This document shows positions 1-7,887 of a stretch of 22,622 nt of DNA, piece after piece (within the stretch, counting starts at the first letter, position 1; each line of letters begins with the position of its first letter). A model generated the notes under the pieces. That model was not told the origin of the DNA and made no database searches. It was given only the letters and a program-made list of their open reading frames with translations. The stretch covers positions 1-22,622 of the forward strand of contig JBCBKE010000050.1 in the NCBI GenBank assembly GCA_038522375.1, in the 5' to 3' direction. This DNA is from UBA5336 sp038522375. GTDB lineage: Bacteria > Pseudomonadota > Alphaproteobacteria > Caulobacterales > Hyphomonadaceae. A program made the translations under genes and the position numbers.

Positions 1-896
1 CCATCGCAAACAATACGGGCGCAGATGCGTTCACCGATTTCGAGACCATGCTCGAAAGGCTCAAGGGCCAAGCCAATCTGGTATCGGTGTGCACACCAAA
101 CGGGTTGCACGCAGAGCACACGATCAAGGCTTTCGAACACGGATACCATGTCCTGTGTGAGAAGCCGATGGCCCTGTCAGTCCACGATTGTGGCGAGATG
201 ATCAAGGCTGGCGAGCGGGCGAACAAAAGGTTGTTCGTCGTCAAGCAGAACCGCTACAACCCACCCGTTGAGCACCTGAAAGCCCTGATCGATAGCGGAA
301 AACTCGGGCGTATATACAGCGTGCACCTGAATTGTTTCTGGAACCGGAACGACAACTACTACAAGAGCGACTGGAAGGGCACCAAGGCCCTCGACGGCGG
401 GACGCTGTACACCCAGTTCAGCCATTTCGTCGACCTGCTCTACTGGCTTGCCGGCGATGTACGGGACGTGCAGGCGTTTACGGAAAACTACACCCACCAG
501 CATTCGATAGAATTCGAGGATTCGGGCGTCGCGATCCTGCGCTTCCATTCCGGCGCTATTGGTACGGTGAGTTTTACGATCAACAGCTACAACAAGAACA
601 TGGAAGGCTCCCTTACCCTGTTCTGCGAGAAAGGCACGATCAAGATTGGCGGCCAATACCTCAACGAGATCGAGTACGAGAACATTGAGGGCATGGCCCC
701 AAGCGAAATCGCTGAAGGCCGGTCGGCCAATGAGTATGGCGACTATCAGGGGTCCATGTCGAACCATGAGGACGTCTACAACAACGTCCTCGATGTTCTC
801 ACCAGTGGCGGCTCGATCAGCACTGTCGGTTTTGAAGGCCTGAAAACAGTGGAAATCATCGACAAGATCTATCGGGCGGTCGCCCGTGCCGCCTGA
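1..896 (+). CDS. Gfo/Idh/MocA-family UDP-sugar 3-dehydrogenase, WlbA/WbpB-like (5' partial)
   Basis: The reading frame is open from base 3 to the TGA at 894-896 (297 codons visible), so the N-terminal Rossmann segment with the NAD-binding glycine motif lies outside the window. What remains shows the family signatures: CTPNGLHAEH, the EKPMAL motif with its conserved lysine, QNRYNPP, and the GG-x-L-x-x-Q-x-x-H-x-x-D segment of the C-terminal substrate domain. QNRYNPP and the W-K/R-G-T region resemble WlbA/WbpB, which oxidises the C3 hydroxyl of UDP-GlcNAc-uronic acid. The next two genes encode the acetyltransferase and aminotransferase that would complete the 3-acetamido group, which strengthens this reading over a generic inositol dehydrogenase. 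The gene overlaps the next one by 11 nt. A methionine at 48 exists but is internal, because conserved sequence continues upstream of it. Substrate identity is inferred from context. Confidence 0.85.
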   Translation, partial: IANNTGADAFTDFETMLERLKGQANLVSVCTPNGLHAEHTIKAFEHGYHVLCEKPMALSVHDCGEMIKAGERANKRLFVVKQNRYNPPVEHLKALIDSGKLGRIYSVHLNCFWNRNDNYYKSDWKGTKALDGGTLYTQFSHFVDLLYWLAGDVRDVQAFTENYTHQHSIEFEDSGVAILRFHSGAIGTVSFTINSYNKNMEGSLTLFCEKGTIKIGGQYLNEIEYENIEGMAPSEIAEGRSANEYGDYQGSMSNHEDVYNNVLDVLTSGGSISTVGFEGLKTVEIIDKIYRAVARAA

Positions 897-1365
897 TATC
901 CGATCGGTCGCGATCAGGGACGTTACCTTTGGCGAGCGCGTCATCGTCATGGAGCCAGTCAATCTGTATGGTTGCAGGCTTGGTGACGACGTATTCGTGG
1001 GCCCCTTCGTGGAGGTGCAGAAGGACGTCACAATCGGCGCCCGCACGCGGGTTCAATCCCACGCCTTCATATGCGAGTTGGTGACCATCGGCACTGACTG
1101 CTTCGTGTCCCACGGCGCGATGTTCATCAATGATGCCTTTGAGGGCGGCGGCCCAGCCCGCGGCGATAAATCCAAATGGCGCAGCACGCAGATCGGCGAC
1201 CGGGTCAGCATCGGAACGAACGCCACGGTTATGCCGGTGACGATCTGCGACGATGTCGTCATCGGTGCCGGCGCGGTCGTCACGAAATCGATCGCCGAGC
1301 CGGGCACATATGCAGGCAACCCCGCCAGGCTCGTCAGACCGATGACACCGGATCCCGGAACCTGA
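886..1365 (+). CDS. Left-handed beta-helix (hexapeptide) N-acetyltransferase, WbpD/WlbB-like
   Basis: A 159-residue protein built of hexapeptide turns ([LIV]-G-x-x-x-x), for example LGDDVFVGP, VTIGARTRV, VTIGTDCFVSHGAMFIND, QIGDRVSIGTNATV and VVIGAGAVVTK, ending in the typical AGNPARLV. The HGAMFIND segment matches the region of WlbB/WbpD-type UDP-sugar N-acetyltransferases that carries the catalytic residues and the acetyl-CoA site. The expected role is acetylation of the 3-amino group made by the following aminotransferase. The start used is GTG at 886, inside the end of the upstream gene, so translation is probably coupled. An internal ATG at 949 would remove the first helix coil. The protein is somewhat shorter than the roughly 190 residues of WbpD. 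Family assignment is firm and exact substrate is inferred from neighbours. Confidence 0.85.
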   Translation: MPPDIRSVAIRDVTFGERVIVMEPVNLYGCRLGDDVFVGPFVEVQKDVTIGARTRVQSHAFICELVTIGTDCFVSHGAMFINDAFEGGGPARGDKSKWRSTQIGDRVSIGTNATVMPVTICDDVVIGAGAVVTKSIAEPGTYAGNPARLVRPMTPDPGT

Positions 1366-1380
1366 TTGAGAGGGAACCCA

Positions 1381-2472
1381 ATGCAATTCGTTGATCTCAA
1401 TGCCCAGCATGCCGAGGTGCAACCCGAACTCGATGCGGCAATCGCACGGGTTATCCGCGAATCCGCCTTCATTCGGGGCCCGGACGTCGATGCGTTCGAA
1501 GCGGGGTTCGCATCGCTAATGGGGATCAGGCACTGCGTCTCCTGCGCGAATGGGACTGACGCGTTGTACATAGCGCTCCGAAGCCTCGGTGCTGGGCCGG
1601 GCGACGAGGTTGTCACCACCGCCCATTCCTGGATATCGACCAGTGAAACCATAACCCAGACCGGTGCGCGCGTGGTTTTTGCCGACACCGAAGACGGCTA
1701 TTTCACGCTCGATCCGGCCGACCTCGAGCGAAAGATCACGGCGAAGACGAAGGGCGTTATCGTTGTTCACCTCTACGGCCAAGCGGCCGATATGGATGGC
1801 ATTCGCGATGTGTGCCGTCGCCATGATCTCTGGCTAATCGAGGACTGCGCCCAGGCTCACCTCGCCACCTACAAGGGCGAGACGATTGGGACCATGGGCG
1901 ACATCGCCACGTTCTCATTCTATCCCGGCAAGAACCTTGGCGCCATGGGCGACGCTGGCTGCGTGGCGACCAACCGCGATGACCTGGCCGAGTTTGCCAC
2001 ACTATTTGCCCGACATGGCGGAAAGGGCGATCACAAGATCGAGGGCATATGCAGCCGGATGGACGGCCTGCAAGCGGCCGTCTTGAACGTGAAGATGTCC
2101 AGACTGCCCGATTGGAACACTGCGCGCCGGGCCGCCGCAGCGCGATACCATCAACACTTGGCAGGGTTAGACGGGCTGACCCTTCCGCCGGAGCGACCGG
2201 AGACGCGTCACGTCTACCACCTTTACGTTATACGCACAGATCAACGGGACAGGCTGCGAACGCACCTTCAATCCCAAGCCATCCCGACGGGCGTGCACTA
2301 TGACCGGGCGCTCCCTTTCTACTCGGCTTATGACTACCTTGGCCACCAGCCGGCGGACTTCCCGAACGCCCACGCCCATGCCGACACGATCCTGTCGCTG
2401 CCACTCCATCCACACCTTACGGAAGACGAGCAAGCGACGGTCTGCGATGCGATACGGGCATTTTTTGGCTAG
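1381..2472 (+). CDS. DegT/DnrJ/EryC1/StrS PLP-dependent sugar aminotransferase, WbpE-like
   Basis: A 363-residue fold-type I aminotransferase of the nucleotide-sugar class. Visible landmarks are FVDLNAQH near the N-terminus, CANGTDAL (residues 55-62, phosphate-binding turn), IEDCAQAH with Asp155 contacting the PLP ring nitrogen, and FSFYPGKNLGAMGDAG with Lys184 as the Schiff-base lysine. The C-terminus has the usual HVYHLYVIR and IPTGVHYD...P segments. ATG 1381 is chosen because a GAGAGGG ribosome binding site lies just upstream at 1368-1374. The frame is open back to a TTG at 1366 but that start would destroy this site. It follows the acetyltransferase by 15 nt. Together with the two upstream genes it would convert a 3-keto UDP-GlcNAcA intermediate to the 3-amino sugar. 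Substrate is inferred. Confidence 0.9.
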   Translation: MQFVDLNAQHAEVQPELDAAIARVIRESAFIRGPDVDAFEAGFASLMGIRHCVSCANGTDALYIALRSLGAGPGDEVVTTAHSWISTSETITQTGARVVFADTEDGYFTLDPADLERKITAKTKGVIVVHLYGQAADMDGIRDVCRRHDLWLIEDCAQAHLATYKGETIGTMGDIATFSFYPGKNLGAMGDAGCVATNRDDLAEFATLFARHGGKGDHKIEGICSRMDGLQAAVLNVKMSRLPDWNTARRAAAARYHQHLAGLDGLTLPPERPETRHVYHLYVIRTDQRDRLRTHLQSQAIPTGVHYDRALPFYSAYDYLGHQPADFPNAHAHADTILSLPLHPHLTEDEQATVCDAIRAFFG

Positions 2473-2487
2473 GGCGCGGCCCCTGCT

Positions 2488-2982
2488 CTACTCGCCAACA
2501 TCCTCAAGCGTTTGCAAGAAAAGCGTCAGGCCTGCCTCGGCGAACAAGACCATGTTCCCAGGGCGATCAGAGATCCCGGTCCTGAGAACCCTTGTCCGCA
2601 CCGCTTCCGCGGAGGCGACAGCCAGGCAGGTGTGACCAGCAGGGTCACCATAGCCGTTGCCTGTCGGCCCGGCCGCGCCGGTTTCACAAATGCCCCAGTC
2701 AGCGCGCAAGCGATCCCTGATCGTTCCAGCGAGCAGCGCAGCGTAGGGTTCCGTCGAAGACCGGAGATCGCCAAGCTCTTCACGTGTCAGTCCCAGCAGG
2801 CCGCGAAAGGCCGCTGCAGTATAGATGACGCCGCCGCCCCGGTAGTAAGCCGAGGCTCCCGCCTGGGCCAGCAACGCCGCCGAGATCAAGCCACCAGCCG
2901 ACGACTCGGAGACTGCCAGAGTTTCGCCACGGCGTTTGAGGCGGTCGCCAATCTCGGCGGCCAGGGGAAGCAAGGTTTCCAT
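2488..2982 (-). CDS. pncC: CinA C-terminal-domain protein, nicotinamide-nucleotide amidohydrolase (PncC-type)
   Basis: A 164-residue stand-alone CinA-C domain. Diagnostic segments are LAVSESSAGGLISAALL (the family's ES-x-x-GG motif, residues 23-39), YYRGGGVIYTAAA, and CETGAAGPTGNGYGDPAG near residue 100, the usual G-x-a-GP-x-G motif. The family deamidates nicotinamide mononucleotide to nicotinate mononucleotide in pyridine-nucleotide salvage. Other members act only as predicted amidases. The frame stays open 80 codons upstream, but that extension is arginine/proline-rich, runs through a palindromic repeat at 3071-3114 and has no family similarity, so ATG 2982 is used. The ES-x-x-GG motif has SA instead of the more common CT pair. 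The gene converges with the aminotransferase, 15 nt apart. Confidence 0.85.
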   Translation of the reverse strand: METLLPLAAEIGDRLKRRGETLAVSESSAGGLISAALLAQAGASAYYRGGGVIYTAAAFRGLLGLTREELGDLRSSTEPYAALLAGTIRDRLRADWGICETGAAGPTGNGYGDPAGHTCLAVASAEAVRTRVLRTGISDRPGNMVLFAEAGLTLFLQTLEDVGE

Positions 2983-3068
2983 GGCAGAAGGGAAGCAGCG
3001 ACCAGGGCCCGACGCAAGGGGCGCCTTCCATCGATCTGACGGGACCGTCAGCGGTCGGGCGAGGTTTG

Positions 3069-3126
3069 GAGCGCTTCCAGGCGAAGTGGGTACCGGTTCG
3101 CCGTCCGGAAGCGCGTCAAGACAAGG
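3069..3126. repeat. Intergenic palindromic repeat of the alphaproteobacterial GTGG-GTACCGGTT type
   Basis: GCGCTTCC (3071-3078) pairs with GGAAGCGC (3107-3114), and inside it GGCGAA (3080-3085) pairs with TTCGCC (3097-3102), leaving a loop with GTGGGTACCGG. Such an interrupted palindrome with a GTGG-x-ACCGGTT core and a trailing GCGTCAA-ACAA flank (here 3113-3125) is, from memory, a common dispersed intergenic repeat in Alphaproteobacteria. It lies between the flavodoxin-like gene and pncC. Only one copy is present in this window, so repeat status rests on recognition of the sequence, not on copies seen here. Confidence 0.65.
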
Positions 3127-3167
3127 GCCTGATGCGGCGCGCCGATTCCATTTGAGAAGGCGCCGCT

Positions 3168-3656
3168 TTAGAACACGCCGAGGGTGAGCCCGACCGCCAT
3201 GGCTGCCCCGAGGCTCCGGCATTTTTCCAGGTCGATTTCAGGAAGGATTTTGGGTGCGAGAATGTCGGCTTCGGTCTGGGCGTGTGTACAGATGATGAGT
3301 GGCGGCTGCACCGGTTTCAGGCGCCACCCGGTTGCGATCCGCGCAGCCTGGCGCGCCGCATTTTCCCCGTCAGACCCTGCACACACCATCTGAACATAAG
3401 GTCGCCCTTCGATCCTGCCGAGCACAGGGTAGTAACATCGGTCGAAGAAGGCTTTCATTTCGCCAGACAGGGCCGCGAGGTTCTCAGGCGCAGCGAATAT
3501 GTATCCGGCGGCGGAGAGCAGGTCTTCAGGCCCGGCGTCTTCGGACTTGACCAGGCGCACGGCCGGGTTTTCCACCTGCGCCGCGCGATAGGCTGCATCT
3601 GCCATCTGGCGCGTTCCCCCGGTCCGCGAGTGGTAGACGATGAGCAGATTTGGCAT
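3168..3656 (-). CDS. Flavodoxin-like / NADPH-dependent FMN reductase family protein
   Basis: A 162-residue single-domain protein opening with LLIVYHSRTGGTRQMA, the beta1 strand and phosphate-binding loop (S-R-T-G-G-T) of flavodoxin-type FMN proteins. The second half of the fold follows: YIFAAPENLAALSGEMKAFFDRCYYP, which is the flavin-ring loop and helix typical of the NADPH-dependent FMN reductase/WrbA-like group, then a QMVCAGSDGENAA strand-turn. It would be cytoplasmic and bind FMN. The redox partner is unknown. It sits between lon and pncC on the minus strand with room for its own promoter. Nothing ties it functionally to either neighbour. Confidence 0.75.
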   Translation of the reverse strand: MPNLLIVYHSRTGGTRQMADAAYRAAQVENPAVRLVKSEDAGPEDLLSAAGYIFAAPENLAALSGEMKAFFDRCYYPVLGRIEGRPYVQMVCAGSDGENAARQAARIATGWRLKPVQPPLIICTHAQTEADILAPKILPEIDLEKCRSLGAAMAVGLTLGVF

Positions 3657-3730
3657 GGTTTGAGAATAGCCCGGTTTCAGCTCGTATGGAATCGGTCGCA
3701 GGGCGCCCTTCGCACTTGTATCAGACGAAA

Positions 3731-3761
3731 GAACGCCCCGCCTTTCAGGGGCGGAGCGTTC
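3731..3761 (-). terminator. Rho-independent terminator downstream of lon
   Basis: GAACGC (3731-3736) pairs with GCGTTC (3756-3761), then after a one-base mismatch CCGCC pairs with GGCGG, around a 7-nt loop TTTCAGG. Read on the minus strand the GC-rich stem is followed by TTTCGTCT. It starts 24 nt after the lon stop codon, which suits it as the end of the lon transcript. On the plus strand there is no T-run, so it is probably one-directional. Confidence 0.75.
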
Positions 3762-3785
3762 GAGTGCTTCCTTGAAGGCGCGGTC

Positions 3786-6221
3786 TTAATGGGCGCGGAC
3801 GTCTCCGGTTGCGTCTGGGCGATCGCCTGCGGGCTTGCCCCCTGACAATTGCGCCTGGAGGGCCGCTTCATCGGCTGCGGTCCACTCGATCGGTGTGAGC
3901 GGCCGTGTGAGCGCCCGTGCAAGCACCTCGTTGACATCGGACACCGGAACGATCAAGAGACCATCCGTGACGGTTTCAGGAATGTCGGCAAGGTCTTTCT
4001 CGTTTTCGGCCGGGATCAGCACGGTCTTGATGCCGCCCCGCTTGGCTGCGAGAAGCTTCTCCTTGAGCCCGCCGATTGGCAGGACACGCCCCCTCAGCGT
4101 CACTTCTCCCGTCATGGCGATCTCGCGGCTGACAGGGTTACCGGTGAGCAACGAAACAATGGCCGTCGTCATGGCGATACCCGCAGACGGGCCGTCCTTC
4201 GGTGTGGCGCCTTCCGGAACATGCACGTGGATATCGGTGGTCTGGAACACGGGCGGCTTGATACCGAGCATCACGGCGCGGGACCGGACCAGGGAGCTCG
4301 CCGCCTGGATCGATTCCTTCATCACGTCCTTGAGGTTGCCCGTCACCTTCATGTTGCCGCGGCCCGGCATCTGCACGGCCTCGATCGTCAGCAAGTCGCC
4401 GCCGGTCTCGGTCCAGGCAAGGCCCGTTACCGCGCCGATCTGGTCGGTTTCGTCGGCAAGGCCATAACGGAACTTCCGGATGCCGGCATAGTCGGCCAGG
4501 TTTTCAGGCGTGACCACGACCTGCAACAAGCCTTCGGTCTGGGCCAGTCGACGAACCGATTTCCGGGCAAGACGGGCTATCTCACGTTCAAGATTCCGCA
4601 CCCCCGCCTCGCGCGTGTAGTATCGCGCGAGGTCGAGGATAGCCTCGTCGGTGACGACCCATTCACCTTCCTTGAGACCGTGGTTTTCCTGAACCTTTGG
4701 CAGCAGGTGGCGCTTGGAAATCTCCAGCTTCTCGCCTTCCGTGTAGCCGGCGATCCTGATGATTTCCATCCGGTCCAGAAGCGGCTGGGGCATATTGAGC
4801 GAGTTCGCCGTTGTCACGAACATCACGTCTGAGAGGTCGTAATCGACCTCCAGATAGTGGTCGTTGAACGTGGCGTTCTGTTCGGGATCGAGCACTTCCA
4901 GGAGCGCCGATGCCGGGTCGCCGCGATAATCCATCCCCATCTTGTCAATTTCATCGAGCAAGAACAGCGGGTTACCGGATTTCGCCTTCTTCAGCGACTG
5001 GATAATCCGCCCGGGCATCGAGCCGATATAGGTCCGCCGGTGCCCGCGAATTTCGCTCTCATCGCGCACTCCGCCGAGGGACACACGCACGAATTCGCGG
5101 CCGGTGGCCTCTGCGATCGACCGACCGAGCGACGTTTTACCAACGCCGGGCGGACCCACGAGACACAGGATCGGTCCACGCATCTTCTCGGTCCGTTTGT
5201 TCACGGCGAGATACTCAATGATGCGTTCCTTGACCTTGTCCAGGCCATAATGGTCGCCGTCGAGCTGAGACTCGGCCTTGTCGAGATCGATCTGAATGTC
5301 CTTGCGTTCGCCCCATGGCAGGGAGATGAGCCAGTCGAGATAGTTGCGAACCACCGTCGATTCTGCCGACATCGGGCTCATCTGGCGGAGCTTCTTAAGT
5401 TCGCCATCGGCCTTGGTGCGGGCCTCTTCGCTCAACTTGGTGTCGGCGATTTTCTGTTCGAGTTCAGCCAGCTCGTCGCGTTCACCGCCTTCGCCGCCGC
5501 CGCCTTCGCCTAGCTCACGCTGGATCGCCTTCATCTGCTCGTTGAGGTAATACTCGCGCTGGGTCTTCTCCATCTGCCGCTTCACGCGGTTCTTGATCTT
5601 CCGCTCCATCTGGAGCATGCCCATCTCGCCCTCCATCAGGGCGAAGACTTTCTCCAGCCGCTCCTTGGCAGCCGAAAGCTCGAGGAGTTCCTGTTTGTCC
5701 GACAGTTTCACCGACAGCTGCGACGCGACGGCGTCGGCAAGCTTTCCAGGCTCTGTGATCTGGGCAACGGTAGAAACGCTTTCCGGCGGGATTTTCCGGT
5801 TGAGCTTCACATAGCTCTCGAATTGTTCCTGCACCGCACGAAGGAGCGCTTCGATATCCTCTTCCGGCGGGTCAGCCGCTTCGATCTCGAGAACTTCTGC
5901 CTCGAAATAGTCGCCCCGGTCGTGGAGCGTGTGCATCTCGGCACGGGCCTTACCCTCCACCAGCACTTTTACAGTGCCGTCAGGCAGCTTCAGGAGCTGG
6001 AGGATGGACGCTATCGTCCCCACTGCATGGATATCGTCAGCAACGGGATCATCGGTTGAGGCATCCCGCTGGGCGACGAGCATGATCTCGTTCTCGCCCT
6101 CTTCCACCATTTCCAAGGCGCGAACGGACTTGTCACGGCCAACGAAGAGCGGCGCCACCATGTCCGGAAACACCACGATATCGCGCAACGGCAAAACGGG
6201 TAGGGATCTGATCTCTGGCAT
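3786..6221 (-). CDS. lon: ATP-dependent protease Lon (LonA type)
   Basis: An 811-residue LonA protease. It has an N-terminal substrate-recognition domain (from about residue 5, LPVLPLRDIVVFP), a charged coiled-coil middle with a glycine/glutamate-rich insertion (about 238-248), and an AAA+ module with Walker A GPPGVGKT (356-363) and Walker B LFLLDEID (D423/E424). The C-terminal Ser-Lys peptidase has DGPSAG with Ser679 and GGLKEK with Lys722, the same catalytic numbering as E. coli Lon. It degrades misfolded and regulatory proteins in the cytoplasm. ATG 6221 is chosen because AAGGAGG lies 6 nt upstream. The frame is open 14 codons further but that start has no such site. A terminator follows. 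The gene sits downstream of clpX, the usual alphaproteobacterial and gammaproteobacterial arrangement, but no HU gene follows it. Confidence 0.98.
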   Translation of the reverse strand: MPEIRSLPVLPLRDIVVFPDMVAPLFVGRDKSVRALEMVEEGENEIMLVAQRDASTDDPVADDIHAVGTIASILQLLKLPDGTVKVLVEGKARAEMHTLHDRGDYFEAEVLEIEAADPPEEDIEALLRAVQEQFESYVKLNRKIPPESVSTVAQITEPGKLADAVASQLSVKLSDKQELLELSAAKERLEKVFALMEGEMGMLQMERKIKNRVKRQMEKTQREYYLNEQMKAIQRELGEGGGGEGGERDELAELEQKIADTKLSEEARTKADGELKKLRQMSPMSAESTVVRNYLDWLISLPWGERKDIQIDLDKAESQLDGDHYGLDKVKERIIEYLAVNKRTEKMRGPILCLVGPPGVGKTSLGRSIAEATGREFVRVSLGGVRDESEIRGHRRTYIGSMPGRIIQSLKKAKSGNPLFLLDEIDKMGMDYRGDPASALLEVLDPEQNATFNDHYLEVDYDLSDVMFVTTANSLNMPQPLLDRMEIIRIAGYTEGEKLEISKRHLLPKVQENHGLKEGEWVVTDEAILDLARYYTREAGVRNLEREIARLARKSVRRLAQTEGLLQVVVTPENLADYAGIRKFRYGLADETDQIGAVTGLAWTETGGDLLTIEAVQMPGRGNMKVTGNLKDVMKESIQAASSLVRSRAVMLGIKPPVFQTTDIHVHVPEGATPKDGPSAGIAMTTAIVSLLTGNPVSREIAMTGEVTLRGRVLPIGGLKEKLLAAKRGGIKTVLIPAENEKDLADIPETVTDGLLIVPVSDVNEVLARALTRPLTPIEWTAADEAALQAQLSGGKPAGDRPDATGDVRAH

Positions 6222-6305
6222 ACTTGCCTCCTTATACATCAGCCGCATCCCGACTGGCAGCAATGGGCCGACTGGCGCCTCTGATGCGAGCGCGCCCTCT
6301 TGTGA

Positions 6306-6337
6306 TGAATGTGTGGTGGACCGCCCATGGGTTCAAG
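6306..6337 (-). promoter_or_regulatory. Candidate RpoH (sigma-32) promoter of lon
   Basis: On the minus strand CTTGAA (6337-6332) is followed after 17 nt by ACACATTCA (6314-6306), close to the heat-shock pattern CTTGAA-N13-17-CCCCATTTA. It lies about 85-115 nt upstream of the lon ATG within the 294-nt clpX-lon gap. lon is a classical RpoH target. The -35 match is exact and the -10 match is partial. No experimental support. The rest of the gap (6222-6515) shows no convincing gene. Confidence 0.4.
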
Positions 6338-6515
6338 CCAGTATGGCACCTCAACCCCGTTTCGCGGTGGAGACGGACTTTCCGCCGCGGCCTCGCCTAA
6401 TGCGTTGGCACCACTCTGAATTGTGGCTCGCCGCAGGTCGCGCACGTAGCCAACGACAGCCCCTACGGAGCGGCGTGGCACCGTACCCTGAAATCATTCA
6501 TCAGCGACGGGTTCG

Positions 6516-7781
6516 TTAGCTCGCCGTGCTCGTCGCCGCAGGCTCGGCATGGACGTAGATCGGATCTGCCGTGCCCTCGACCACTTCACCCTTGATCACG
6601 ACTTCCGAGATGCCGCGAAGGTTCGGCAACTCAAACATGGTGTCGAGCAGAATGGCTTCCATGATTGATCGTAGCCCCCGTGCGCCCGTTTTCCGAATGA
6701 TGGCTTTCTTGGCAACGGCAACCAGAGCATCGTCGGTGAAGGTGAGGGTTACGTCTTCCATGTCAAAGAGCCGCTGATACTGCTTGAGCAAGGCGTTCTT
6801 CGGTTGGGTCAGAATCTGGATCAAGGCATCCTCGTCCAGGTCCTCGAGCGTTGCGAGAACAGGGAGCCGGCCGATAAACTCGGGTATCAGTCCGTAGCTT
6901 TGCAGATCCTCCGGCTCAACACCGCGCAAGACCTCACCGGTTCCCCGGTCATCGGGGTCCTTGACGGTCGCACCGAAACCGACGCCAGTCCCCTCGCCGC
7001 GCTTCGAGATGATCTTGTCGAGGCCCGCAAATGCACCGCCGCAGACAAAGAGAATGTTCGTGGTGTCAACCTGCAGGAATTCCTGTTGCGGGTGTTTCCG
7101 CCCGCCCTGGGGCGGCACGGAGGCGACGGTCCCCTCCATGATCTTCAGAAGCGCCTGCTGGACGCCCTCTCCGCTGACATCACGCGTGATCGAGGGATTA
7201 TCCGACTTGCGTGAAATCTTGTCGATTTCGTCGATGTAGACGATCCCGCGCTGGGCACGCTCAACGTTGTAATCGGCGGACTGGAGCAATTTCAGGACAA
7301 TATTCTCAACGTCCTCACCGACATATCCTGCTTCCGTTAGCGTCGTCGCGTCGGCCATTGTGAACGGCACATCAAGAATGCGGGCCAGGGTCTGGGCAAG
7401 AAGCGTCTTGCCGCAACCGGTGGGTCCGATCAGCAGGATATTCGACTTGGCGAGTTCTACGCCATCCGATTTCGCCGCATGGGCCAGACGCTTGTAATGG
7501 TTGTGAACCGCGACGGAGAGAATGCGTTTCGCGTAGGTCTGGCCAATCACATAATCGTCGAGAACGTCGCAGATCTCCTGGGGCGTTGGCACGCCCTCAC
7601 GGGTGCGAACCATATTGGTCTTGTTCTCTTCACGGATGATATCCATGCAAAGCTCGACGCATTCATCGCAGATGAACACGGTTGGCCCGGCGATGAGCTT
7701 CTTCACCTCATGCTGGCTTTTCCCGCAAAAAGAACAGTAGAGCGTGTTCTTGGAGTCGCCGTTGTTGCCTTGCTTGTTCAT
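6516..7781 (-). CDS. clpX: ClpX, ATPase/unfoldase subunit of the ClpXP protease
   Basis: A 421-residue ClpX. The N-terminal zinc-binding domain has C16-x2-C19 and C38-x2-C41, used for dimerisation and adaptor binding. The AAA+ domain shows Walker A GPTGCGKT (119-126), the GYVG pore loop (152-155), Walker B IVYIDEID (D184/E185), and the sensor-2 segment KTGARGLRSIMEAILLD near the C-terminus. It unfolds tagged substrates and feeds them to ClpP, which is encoded 106 nt upstream on the same strand. Length matches the family (about 420-425). The ATG at 7781 is preceded by GTGAGGCGAG. Confidence 0.98.
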   Translation of the reverse strand: MNKQGNNGDSKNTLYCSFCGKSQHEVKKLIAGPTVFICDECVELCMDIIREENKTNMVRTREGVPTPQEICDVLDDYVIGQTYAKRILSVAVHNHYKRLAHAAKSDGVELAKSNILLIGPTGCGKTLLAQTLARILDVPFTMADATTLTEAGYVGEDVENIVLKLLQSADYNVERAQRGIVYIDEIDKISRKSDNPSITRDVSGEGVQQALLKIMEGTVASVPPQGGRKHPQQEFLQVDTTNILFVCGGAFAGLDKIISKRGEGTGVGFGATVKDPDDRGTGEVLRGVEPEDLQSYGLIPEFIGRLPVLATLEDLDEDALIQILTQPKNALLKQYQRLFDMEDVTLTFTDDALVAVAKKAIIRKTGARGLRSIMEAILLDTMFELPNLRGISEVVIKGEVVEGTADPIYVHAEPAATSTAS

Positions 7782-7848
7782 ACTCGCCTCACTGCCGGGG
7801 TAGACCGACTATCCGCCCGGCAAACGTCTTCTGCCGATTCAATGCCTG

Positions 7849-7869
7849 ACCTCCCTTGTTACAAGAGGT
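7849..7869. repeat. Inverted repeat in the clpP-clpX gap
   Basis: On the minus strand ACCTC-TTGT is followed, after a single A, by ACAAGGGAGGT: two arms of 5 and 4 bp separated by a two-base bulge, forming an almost loopless palindrome. It sits 18 nt after the clpP stop and about 70 nt before clpX. There is no T-run behind it, so a terminator is not well supported. It could be an operator, an RNA processing site or chance. Confidence 0.35.
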
Positions 7870-7887
7870 TCGCTGGCCTTGCATACC

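Noticed and set aside
177..1046. 289-codon minus-strand frame opposite the sugar dehydrogenase
   Set aside because: It spans two well-supported plus-strand genes and its translation has no recognisable motif.
2983..3222. 80-codon N-terminal extension of the pncC frame
   Set aside because: Runs through a palindromic repeat, is Arg/Pro-rich and is not part of the CinA-C family. ATG 2982 matches the family start.
3849..5513. Long open frames on the plus strand opposite lon (327 and 218 codons)
   Set aside because: They are antisense to conserved lon sequence, lack ribosome binding sites and family motifs, and are expected by codon bias in GC-rich DNA.
6239..6481. 80-codon minus-strand frame in the clpX-lon gap
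   Set aside because: No ribosome binding site, low-complexity Arg/His/Pro composition and overlap with the lon promoter candidate. No similarity recognised.
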